Of a stretch of DNA of 17,897 bases, positions 1 through 6,549 are shown piece by piece; within the stretch, counting starts at the first letter, position 1; each line of letters starts with the position of its first letter. The notes beneath the pieces were generated by a model. That model did no database searches. It had not been told where the DNA came from and worked only from the letters and a program-made list of their open reading frames with translations. Position numbers and translations under genes: made by a program. This stretch comes from Promethearchaeota archaeon (GTDB taxonomy: Archaea; Asgardarchaeota; Lokiarchaeia; Sigynarchaeales; SOKP01), in assembly GCA_030668025.1 (NCBI GenBank), contig DAOUUT010000039.1, forward strand, positions 1 through 17,897, read 5' to 3'.

Positions 1-200
1 GTTTAATCAAACTGCAAAGAAGTTTACCGATTGATAAACTCGCTCAAGCACTTAATAAAACTAATGAGGACGCAGAGAATCTCATTTATGAATTAGTAGA
101 CGAGGGTATTGAAGGCTCTTTAGAAGAGGGCATATTTAAATTTACAAGCAATCCTGATGAAGTTATATCAAAAATTAACGATTTAATTGATAAAATGTAA
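1..200 (+). CDS. C-terminal fragment of a PCI/DDRGK-like winged-helix protein (5' end outside window)
   Basis: An open frame runs in from the left edge (first full codon at 3) and ends at TAA 198-200, giving 65 residues. They read as a winged helix: a helix with LPIDKLAQAL, a second helix around NKTNEDAENLIYELVDEG, a wing (EGSLEEGIFKFTS) and a closing helix (DEVISKINDLIDKM). This helix-helix-wing pattern, with an 'EG-x-x-G-x-x' turn and a threonine/serine ending the last strand, is what PCI domains and the DDRGK1 C-terminus look like; that resemblance is from memory of the family, not a search. Such domains usually mediate protein-protein contact in multi-subunit complexes. The rest of the gene is needed to say more. 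The frame and stop are clear; the family is tentative. It is on the same strand as the transporters but 280 bp away and probably not co-transcribed with them. Confidence 0.6.
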   Translation, partial: LIKLQRSLPIDKLAQALNKTNEDAENLIYELVDEGIEGSLEEGIFKFTSNPDEVISKINDLIDKM

Positions 201-480
201 TAAAGAATCTTAATTGGGATATAATGTTTTAATGGACAATTAATATAAATGGAAATTAGGGGATATTCTATGAGAAATTTAAAAAACAAGATGATTTCAT
301 TTATCAAGAAATGGGTTATTATAACTTCCCGAGTTTTTTCGACAGATTAGTTCTAAATATTATGTAAGTAGTTGAAAAGATGATTGAAAGAATAAGTGTA
401 GTAATAAATAGAAAAAAATAAGAAAAAGAAAAGAAAGAAAAAAATATAAAAAGAGTTTGAACAAAATGGTTGATAAAAAA
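201..480 (+). other. AT-rich intergenic region with a purine-rich tract
   Basis: This stretch lies between the left-edge gene and the first transporter. It contains a 33-codon open frame (ATG 249, TAG 348-350; internal ATG at 270 preceded by GGGG) with no recognisable product, and an almost pure purine run at about 411-455 leading into a TATA-like element. I see no RNA gene or hairpin of note. The small frame could be a real microprotein, but nothing besides its length supports it. Confidence 0.4.
442..451 (+). promoter_or_regulatory. Candidate TATA box (box A) for the transporter pair
   Basis: AATATAAAAA sits inside the purine tract, with TATAAA at 445-450. Archaeal transcription normally starts about 25 bp downstream, which would be near 470. 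That would place the ATG at 481 on a very short leader and would exclude the TTG at 457 as a start. No distinct BRE stands out because the flank is uniformly A/G, so the call is moderate. Confidence 0.4.
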
Positions 481-1803
481 ATGGAAGATACAGAAGGAAT
501 AGCAAATAGTCAGACCTTTAGGCGCTACATATTTATGTGGTCCGGTCAGTTGTTTTCAATAATGGGGTCATCCGTGGTTAATTTTGCTATTACGTGGTGG
601 GTTTTAGTATTAACCGGAAGTCCCACCCTTTTATCGATAAGCGTTTTCATGTACATGTTGCCTATGGCGTTTTTAACTCCTATAGCAGGAGTGCTTGCTG
701 ATAGGTGGAGCAGAAAGAAAATAGTTGCTATAGCGGATTCGTTACAAGCTTTAACAACATTATGGATCATAGTTTTGTTTATTTTTGATGTTGCAAACCC
801 AGTGTTAGTTATAATGATAGTTGGTCTTCGGGGAATATTTCAAGCGTTTCATGTCCCTACAGTAAGCGCAATCACACCAACAATGGTTCCAAAGGATAAA
901 ATCAGCCGAATGAACGGTGTTGGTTACTTATTCTCGAGTTTAATTAATATAATTGGACCTGTACTCGGAGCATTATTATACGAAATGTTTCATGGAGATA
1001 TATTTCTAATACTTTGGATTGATATAATTACATTTCTTATCGCTCTGATTCCGCTTTTGATTGTTAAAATTCCCGTTGTAAAAAGATCAAAAATCGAAGT
1101 AAAAAAGAACTCCTTTATTTTTGAATTCAAAACAGGAATAAAGACGATTAGGTTAATACCGGGGATTTTAACGTTATTATTGCTGTCTATGTTGCTGAAC
1201 TTTTTGTTGATGCCCTTCAACGTGTTATTACCTTACATAATAGAAGCTCCTCATATTCATGCGGGATCAGTTTCAGATTTTGCGTTTGTAATGGTATGTT
1301 TTCAGGTTGGCATGGTGTTGGGAGCCTTACTCACCAGCGTAAAAAAGGAGTGGAAACATAAGCTTTTTGCTTATTTTGGTTCTTTAGTGGTGATAACGGG
1401 ACTACTTTCAGTATTTGCTTTCGTACCGAACGGTTTTTTCCTAATGATGGGAATCGCAACATTTGTAGTAGGCTTTTTACTACCCATTGGAAACACAATA
1501 TACATGACTATCATACAAACAACTGTTCCACACGATAAAATGGGTAGAGTGAGTTCTATAGATCACTCAATCTCAGCAATGATCGCTCCTTTTGGTGCTT
1601 TAATTGCGGGACCTTTAGCAGAGGTCATGGGAGCTAGGACCGTATTCCTTTTAGCTTCTATAATAGGAATAGTAGCTACATCTTACACATGGCGCGTAAT
1701 GAAAGTTAAAAAGGTTGATTATAACGATAGAATTGCTTTAGATGAAGTTACTGAAAAAATTAACAATATAAATGGTGAAAAAAATGGAAGTCATACCAAA
1801 TAA
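481..1803 (+). CDS. Major facilitator superfamily efflux permease, DHA3/MFS_3 type (paralogue 1)
   Basis: This encodes a roughly 440-residue, 12-helix integral membrane transporter, expected to be a proton-driven drug or small-molecule exporter. The loop between helices 2 and 3 carries a motif-A-like sequence, GVLADRWSRKK, at residues 70-80. A second conserved block (GLRGIFQAFHVPTVSAI) and a C-half block (MGRVSSIDHSIS with GPLAE) match the family of MefA/EntS-like exporters. The frame is open from TTG 457, and ATG 466 is also possible. I chose ATG 481 because residues 1-80 then align without gaps to the next gene's product, which starts MEELANQ against MEDTEGI here, and because a TATA element lies at 445-450. 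The cytosolic tail contains VDYNDR and a short helix also present in paralogue 2. The downstream gene begins 42 bp later, so the two are probably one operon. Substrate unknown. Confidence 0.88.
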   Translation: MEDTEGIANSQTFRRYIFMWSGQLFSIMGSSVVNFAITWWVLVLTGSPTLLSISVFMYMLPMAFLTPIAGVLADRWSRKKIVAIADSLQALTTLWIIVLFIFDVANPVLVIMIVGLRGIFQAFHVPTVSAITPTMVPKDKISRMNGVGYLFSSLINIIGPVLGALLYEMFHGDIFLILWIDIITFLIALIPLLIVKIPVVKRSKIEVKKNSFIFEFKTGIKTIRLIPGILTLLLLSMLLNFLLMPFNVLLPYIIEAPHIHAGSVSDFAFVMVCFQVGMVLGALLTSVKKEWKHKLFAYFGSLVVITGLLSVFAFVPNGFFLMMGIATFVVGFLLPIGNTIYMTIIQTTVPHDKMGRVSSIDHSISAMIAPFGALIAGPLAEVMGARTVFLLASIIGIVATSYTWRVMKVKKVDYNDRIALDEVTEKINNINGEKNGSHTK

Positions 1804-1830
1804 GGCGATATTTAGGAAGAAAGGAAAAAA

Positions 1831-1838
1831 AGGTGAAG
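1831..1838 (+). promoter_or_regulatory. Ribosome binding site of the second transporter
   Basis: AGGTGAAG lies 7 nt before ATG 1846 and matches the anti-Shine-Dalgarno sequence of archaeal 16S rRNA. It fixes the start and suggests translation from a shared transcript. Confidence 0.7.
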
Positions 1839-1845
1839 AATAAAA

Positions 1846-3132
1846 ATGGAAGAATTAGCAAATCAAGCAAATCAGAAAACTTTTAGGAGTTATTTGATGT
1901 TTTGGTCGGGTCAATTATTTTCTTTATTTGGCTCGATGGTCGTTTATTTTGTAATTATGTGGTGGATTACGGTGGAAACTCAGAGCCCCATGTATCTGGC
2001 AATTGCTTCATTTTTGTTTATTATTTGTCAAGTAATCGTTATGCCAATTGCAGGGGTACTTGCTGACAGATTAAATAGAAAAGTAATAATACTCGTTGCG
2101 GACTCGTTACAAGCTGTTGCCACTCTCATTTTGCTCGTTTTATTTCAGTTGAATCTGGCAAATATATGGATTGTCTTTATCTTTATTAGTATACGTAGCG
2201 TATTTCAAGCGTTTCATTTACCAACGGTGAATTCTATTATACCAATTATGGTTCCAAAAGAAAGTTTGTCTAGAATTAACGGAATAAACTTTTTATTTAC
2301 GGGAGTCGTACAGATTCTAGCCCCATTAATAGGAGCAACTCTTATGATCTTTTTACCGATAAATACAATTTTGTGGGTTGATCTTATAACTTTTTGCATA
2401 GCTGTAATCCCATTACTACTCATTAAGATTCCATCAGTTAGGAATCCTAAGGAAATGGGTGAAAAAAATTCATTTATTAAGGAATTTAAACTTGGAATTA
2501 AAACCATTAAGGTTATACCTGGATTAATTACAATAATTTTCTATTCAATGTTGCTAAATTTTCTAATAAGGCCAATGGATACTTTAATGCCATATTTCAT
2601 TAACGTCATTCATGGTGGTTCTGCGACGCATTTAGCAATTGTTTTAGTATTTTTTCAAGGTGGTATGATTGGAGGCGCTCTTCTTACTTCAATAAAGAAA
2701 ACTTGGAACAATAAACTGAGAGTTATATTTGGCAGTGTTATTATTACTATGGTTGGATACGCGATAATGGCTTTTGCTCCTGCAGGAGAATTCTTTCTAA
2801 TAGGTGTAGGTGGTTTTACGATGGGTTTAACCTTGCCAATTATAAATTCTTTGTATCAAACAATTATGCAAACTGTTGTACCTCCGGAAAAGATGGGCCG
2901 GGTTACTTCCATGGATCATTCATTATCTATGTCAATCTCTCCGATTGGAACATTAATTTCAGGACCGTTGGCGGAAATGTTAGGCGTTGGTAATTTGTTC
3001 TTTTATTGTGCCTTGCTCGGGATAATCGTAACCGTATCAGTCTGGAGTTTTTCGAGTATTAGAACTGTAGACTATGAGACAAAAAGCGAGTTAGATAGAA
3101 TTACTGATAAGATAAATAGCGTAAAAATTTAA
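1846..3132 (+). CDS. Major facilitator superfamily efflux permease, DHA3/MFS_3 type (paralogue 2)
   Basis: This 428-residue, 12-helix transporter is clearly paralogous to the upstream gene along its whole length. Shared blocks include FWSGQLFS or WSGQLFS near residue 20, motif-A-like GVLADRLNRK at 70-79, FQAFHLPTVNSI, EFKLGIKTIKVIPG in the central cytosolic loop, MLLNFLIRPMD at the start of the second half, KMGRVTSMDHS and GPLAEMLG. The C-terminal cytosolic helix (VDYETKSELDRITDKIN) also matches paralogue 1. The ATG is preceded by a good AGGTGAAG site. The pair arose by tandem duplication. The two proteins may have split substrates or may work as a heteromer, but nothing in the sequence decides this. 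Substrate unknown; members of this branch export macrolides, siderophores or lipophilic compounds. Confidence 0.9.
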   Translation: MEELANQANQKTFRSYLMFWSGQLFSLFGSMVVYFVIMWWITVETQSPMYLAIASFLFIICQVIVMPIAGVLADRLNRKVIILVADSLQAVATLILLVLFQLNLANIWIVFIFISIRSVFQAFHLPTVNSIIPIMVPKESLSRINGINFLFTGVVQILAPLIGATLMIFLPINTILWVDLITFCIAVIPLLLIKIPSVRNPKEMGEKNSFIKEFKLGIKTIKVIPGLITIIFYSMLLNFLIRPMDTLMPYFINVIHGGSATHLAIVLVFFQGGMIGGALLTSIKKTWNNKLRVIFGSVIITMVGYAIMAFAPAGEFFLIGVGGFTMGLTLPIINSLYQTIMQTVVPPEKMGRVTSMDHSLSMSISPIGTLISGPLAEMLGVGNLFFYCALLGIIVTVSVWSFSSIRTVDYETKSELDRITDKINSVKI

Positions 3133-3163
3133 TTTTTTTTATTATTCTTTTTTTCTGATTTTT
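3133..3163 (+). terminator. Poly-T terminator after the transporter pair
   Basis: Directly after the TAA there is a run of eight T (3133-3140), then seven T (3148-3154) and another T-rich patch to 3163, with no hairpin. This is the usual form of an intrinsic archaeal terminator. The convergent minus-strand gene ends at 3191. The opposite strand of this 58 bp gap is not comparably T-rich. Confidence 0.6.
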
Positions 3164-3190
3164 AGAAGAATATTGTGTAGAAATTAGAAT

Positions 3191-5182
3191 TTAAACATTA
3201 ATTTTTTTTCTCCAAAATTTTATCTTTTTTAGAGTCTCTTCTACTTCCATTGAAGATAGTAACATGGGTACCGTTTTTAAGGACGCTATTGTAATGCCAA
3301 TTTGACCTAAAATAGCCGTATATCCAATCTCCTCAGTTATTCTATTTCGAATGTGTTCTAAATCGTTCGATATTTCATGGCCTATTTTTTTATCTAGAAG
3401 ATTAATTACTTCATCAAACAATTGCGAAATAGTTCCCTCTTTATTTAAAGTTGAATCAATCGTAGATATTGGTTCTTTTATTCCACCTTGTTGTTCTATG
3501 GTTGGCATTTGAGGAAGAGTTGGTTGAGATTGAACTGTAGGTTTTTGTTCAAATGGTTTTAGTACTTTGTTTTCCACTATAGTTGTAGTGGGTTGAATTT
3601 GGATTTCTGGTTTTATTGGTACTGAAGGCGTTTGCGGCATTTGAAAAGTAGTTTGCTGAATCGGTTGTTGGACTTTTTCTATACTTTGAGATGATTGAAT
3701 AGCATGCATAATTTCTTCAGCTTTAACTTTCCGACTTTGAATCCATATATCTTCTAATACACTTGCAAATAATTTGATATGTTCTTCAAGAATAGACCCC
3801 ATACCAGCTATCTCCATATCTCCCAATTTTGATTTTGATGCGGCACAAACTACTACTTCTTCAAAATCTCTATTGATTGCATATAAACTTTCTCGAGAAT
3901 AAAGCCTTACGTTGATGTTAGGGTATTTTACAATTTCAGCTAGTTTTAATTGATCGTTTGGATTATCCCAATCGAAATTTGTTGAAATTCTAACATTGAT
4001 ATGTTTTTTTACTTTTGAAAATGCTACTAAATCAATTTCTTCCAATCTAGGTACTATAATATGAAATTTGGCCTTAACTCGAGTAAGAGATTCGTTGATT
4101 TGAGCTTTCATGCCCTCAACACTTCTTACAAACCATACATCTTTGAAACTCAATGTTGAAGCTTTTTTTGACCGTTCCCAAAACTCAGTCATAGTTCTTT
4201 CAGACAAGTCAAGTTGTTTTAAGATATTTCCCATAATGTCTTCTTCAAGCGTTTTATATATTTCACGTTGAAATAATCCTTTTAATTCTTCAATTCCTTT
4301 ATCAACGTCCTCATAAACAGTTGAGATTCTACCATCCAAATCTTCTAAAGTATCCTCTAATCCTGATACGATATCTGATAGAAAACTTCCTAAATCGGTA
4401 CTCATATCGCCAGCGACATCAGAAATTGAAGCTAATTGTTCGGTAACTTGATCAAGAGTATTTCGAATCGCGTAAACAAATTTTTCTCGAAAATAATCAG
4501 TAAGGTCACCAAATTGTTCTGAGATAATTTTAGACACAATCTTTTCTGCCATGCTTTTTAAAGCTCCAATTCTAAATTGCTTTTCGAATGCAATAGAAAT
4601 CTCTGATTTAATTTTTTCTAAGCGTGTTTCAACTACACTAAATTCTTTTATAATCTCATCAGGTACGATTTCCCTCAGATTAAGGATATACTTTCTTATT
4701 TCTTGAAACTTTTTTACATTATCAAGTTCTTTTTCGACTTTACTGAATTGTGCTTTTATTTGAGCTGGCAGATTAGTTTTCATGATGTTTATATAGTTCC
4801 TATACTCATCAAACTTGCTCAATTTTGCTGAATGTTCTTCAATTTCCTTAAATTTTAACTGTAAAGTTTTTGGAGTTGATTCTTGAATTTTTCTTACTAT
4901 TTCCTTAAAATTTTGTATTTGGTTCAGTAAGGCAGAATAAGGAGGTAAAGCGATATAAAATGGATTCGCTCCGGGAATTTCACGAACTAATCCTTTTTCG
5001 AGTAGACTATCAGCAATTTGAAATGCCCTCTCCTCAGGAACGTCAATTAAAAGCGCAATTTCTCCAACCATTACGGGACCTCTTCCTGTCAAATGAAAAT
5101 AAGCTTCAATCTCATCTTGAGTTAATCCTATAAGTTCTAATACCTGTTTTGTCGATTTAAACTCATCAATATTTTCAGACAA
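3191..5182 (-). CDS. TrmB-like protein with a long helical insertion and a Pro/Gln-rich tether
   Basis: This is a 663-residue cytosolic protein with no signal or membrane helix. Residues 10-85 form a TrmB-type winged helix (VLELIGLTQDEIEAYFHL, then LLEKGLVREIPG and a YIALPP wing). Residues 89-330 are almost wholly helical; 89-194 hold three 35-residue tandem repeats. Residues 348-485 read as the PLD-fold effector domain of TrmB proteins (VWFVRSVEGM, FHIIVPRLEEIDL, INVRIS, LYAINRDFEEVVV, closing FASVLEDIWIQSR). Residues 499-575 are a Pro/Gln-rich linker and 583-663 a helical C-terminal domain. Ordinary TrmB regulators have about 250-350 residues, so the insertion and tail are unusual. The start is TTG, 10 nt after GGTGA; an in-frame stop lies 18 bases before it, and there is no ATG until codon 38. 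It follows the longin-like gene by 23 bp, so it is probably co-transcribed. It may be a sensor or scaffold instead of a classical repressor. Confidence 0.75.
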   Translation of the reverse strand: MSENIDEFKSTKQVLELIGLTQDEIEAYFHLTGRGPVMVGEIALLIDVPEERAFQIADSLLEKGLVREIPGANPFYIALPPYSALLNQIQNFKEIVRKIQESTPKTLQLKFKEIEEHSAKLSKFDEYRNYINIMKTNLPAQIKAQFSKVEKELDNVKKFQEIRKYILNLREIVPDEIIKEFSVVETRLEKIKSEISIAFEKQFRIGALKSMAEKIVSKIISEQFGDLTDYFREKFVYAIRNTLDQVTEQLASISDVAGDMSTDLGSFLSDIVSGLEDTLEDLDGRISTVYEDVDKGIEELKGLFQREIYKTLEEDIMGNILKQLDLSERTMTEFWERSKKASTLSFKDVWFVRSVEGMKAQINESLTRVKAKFHIIVPRLEEIDLVAFSKVKKHINVRISTNFDWDNPNDQLKLAEIVKYPNINVRLYSRESLYAINRDFEEVVVCAASKSKLGDMEIAGMGSILEEHIKLFASVLEDIWIQSRKVKAEEIMHAIQSSQSIEKVQQPIQQTTFQMPQTPSVPIKPEIQIQPTTTIVENKVLKPFEQKPTVQSQPTLPQMPTIEQQGGIKEPISTIDSTLNKEGTISQLFDEVINLLDKKIGHEISNDLEHIRNRITEEIGYTAILGQIGITIASLKTVPMLLSSMEVEETLKKIKFWRKKINV
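4601..4918 (-). repeat. Three 35-residue helical repeats inside the TrmB-like protein
   Basis: Residues 89-124, 125-159 and 160-194 of the 663-residue protein align to each other. Each has an aromatic/Ile helix (FKEIVRKI, YRNYINIM, IRKYILNL), a proline about 13 residues in (STPKT, NLPAQ, IVPDE), and a second helix of the form F-x-x-[IV]-E-x-x-x-x-K-[LVI]. The period is about 105 bp. The copies are diverged, so they are old repeats, probably stacked helical hairpins or coiled-coil segments. Confidence 0.55.
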
Positions 5183-5192
5183 CTCTAATTTT

Positions 5193-5197
5193 TCACC
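5193..5197 (-). promoter_or_regulatory. Ribosome binding site supporting a TTG start
   Basis: GGTGA on the minus strand lies 10 nt before the TTG at 5182-5180. No ATG or GTG lies between the upstream in-frame stop and this TTG, so the site decides the start of the TrmB-like gene. Confidence 0.55.
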
Positions 5198-5205
5198 TTT
5201 TTACC

Positions 5206-6333
5206 TTATTTTTTGTATATCTGCTCAAGAAGCTCTAAATGCCTAACTGCATATTCTTTTTTCAACATATTTTCTGATACTGCTTTTCGAATATTTTCTA
5301 TTAAATACTCCGGATAAAATTTTTGAGCGGTTATATCTGTTAATAAAAATATCCATTCAAGGTCACTCTCGTCTTTTATAAAAGTAATGATATGATCAGC
5401 TTCCAGTGTAGCTAAAAAACTCCTAATATCATCAAAAGTTTGTCCAGGTCCCCGTGGTACTTTATTTATGGGATAAGCTCTTTCTCTAAAAAGAATAATA
5501 TAATCGAATAAATCTGGATTTATCATGTGAGACGCTATTTTTAAATTGTCTTCCTCTGACGGTTTATAGTTTGAGAAATAATCTGTTGCTAACTCAAGGT
5601 ATTTACTAGCTAAGTAAGGAATTGGGAGCCCTGTTTTTGCGTTCTCTACTAATTTACTTACCGGACTTCTAATTATAATGAAATCTGAAAGTAGAAATAA
5701 AGAAATTTCTGAATCACCTTCAATCCAATCTTGTCTAACTAGATTAGTTTTAACAAAATGACTCAACAAGATATCAATATTTGGGATGAATTTCCCTGTC
5801 TTTTCTTCTAATAAGTTATGTAAATCTTTTTTAGTATATGGCTTTTCTTGTAAGATTTCTAATATCATCCTTCCTTTTTCACTATAATATATTTGAGCCA
5901 TTACTTGTTCTTTGGCTAAATTTTTTAAACGCTCTAAGTATATAAGAGAATCTTTTATGTAATCTGTTAATTCCTTTGTTATGTCCAGCATAGTAGCTGG
6001 ATTTTGGTTAATTCTTTTAAGGTAAAATAGAATATTTTTATTGATTTCTGAAAGTACAGCTTCTCCGAAAATTTCGGGATCTTCACCTAATTCCATAATG
6101 AAATTAATCATGAATTGATTTTCAGATTCCATTCCCGTAAAATAGCTGGAAACATTTGAACGCGCTTTTTCTAATCGCACCAACACATTTCCAGCTTCTC
6201 CAGCACCAGTAATATGAGCGTAAAAAATTCTCATCATATCATCTAGATCTACAATTAAATCTTCAGGATAACTCAATTGAACTCCAAGACCTTGATCTTC
6301 TGTCCAGTTAGTAATAATATACCCTTTTGTCAT
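5206..6333 (-). CDS. Cytosolic protein: N-terminal longin-like domain plus two winged helices
   Basis: This is a 375-residue soluble protein that I do not recognise as a named family. Residues 1-107 follow a strand-strand-helix-strand-strand-strand-helix order: GYIITNW, LGVQLSYP, helix DLDDMMRIFYAHI, NVLVRLEKAR, VSSYFTG, FMINFIMEL, then a long helix from about 87. That order is the longin/roadblock-like topology used in GTPase regulators and trafficking adaptors. After a helical linker, residues 151-225 (GRMILEILQEKPYTKKDLH, ending FIIIRSP) and 274-342 (LFDYIILFRERAYPINKV, ending WIFLLTDI) each look like a winged helix. I chose ATG 6333 because GTGA lies 5 nt before it; GTG 6342 is an in-frame alternative without a visible binding site. 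It lies 36 bp after the 1,198-residue surface gene and 23 bp before the TrmB-like gene. Its 5' end is duplicated at 10111-10269. The domain reading comes from predicted strand/helix pattern only. Confidence 0.7.
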   Translation of the reverse strand: MTKGYIITNWTEDQGLGVQLSYPEDLIVDLDDMMRIFYAHITGAGEAGNVLVRLEKARSNVSSYFTGMESENQFMINFIMELGEDPEIFGEAVLSEINKNILFYLKRINQNPATMLDITKELTDYIKDSLIYLERLKNLAKEQVMAQIYYSEKGRMILEILQEKPYTKKDLHNLLEEKTGKFIPNIDILLSHFVKTNLVRQDWIEGDSEISLFLLSDFIIIRSPVSKLVENAKTGLPIPYLASKYLELATDYFSNYKPSEEDNLKIASHMINPDLFDYIILFRERAYPINKVPRGPGQTFDDIRSFLATLEADHIITFIKDESDLEWIFLLTDITAQKFYPEYLIENIRKAVSENMLKKEYAVRHLELLEQIYKK

Positions 6334-6549
6334 ATTTTTCACATTTAATTTTTTTATTTTTACTAATTTTTATTTTTCTTTTAATCCATTTTCGGTTTTT
6401 TTTTCTAATTGAATAGTTACGACATTACTTTCGAGGTAGTCTTTAATAAATTCTTCTCGAGATGCAATGTCTTTTACAGGTTTTGTCGTTTTACCTTTTT
6501 TTATTTTCTTCCTAATTTTTCTCGATTTTCTTACAGTTGGAGAATATTT
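6182..6549 (-). repeat. Direct repeat, copy 1 (368 bp)
   Basis: This block contains the 5' end of the longin-like gene, the 27-36 bp spacer and the last 60 codons of the 1,198-residue surface gene. It matches 10118-10485 with no gap and roughly 23 mismatches by eye. Identity falls away sharply on both sides: past 6549 into the transmembrane segment, and before 6182 into the rest of the longin-like gene. Confidence 0.9.

Noticed and set aside
86..307. Open frame of 73 codons on the minus strand
   Set aside because: It lies antisense to the left-edge winged-helix frame, runs into low-complexity I/Y/L sequence and has no ribosome binding site.
249..350. 33-codon plus-strand frame (internal ATG at 270) as a microprotein
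   Set aside because: No homology recognised, AT-rich context makes such frames common, and only a weak GGGG precedes the inner ATG. Mentioned in the intergenic entry but not called.
411..455. Purine tract before the transporters as a regulatory RNA or riboswitch
   Set aside because: It has no pairing partner and no hairpin; it is more simply a promoter-proximal A/G-rich stretch.
546..1220. Minus-strand frames inside the first transporter (also 2214-2507 in the second)
   Set aside because: Both transporters are unambiguous 12-helix MFS proteins on the plus strand; the antisense frames have no start signals.
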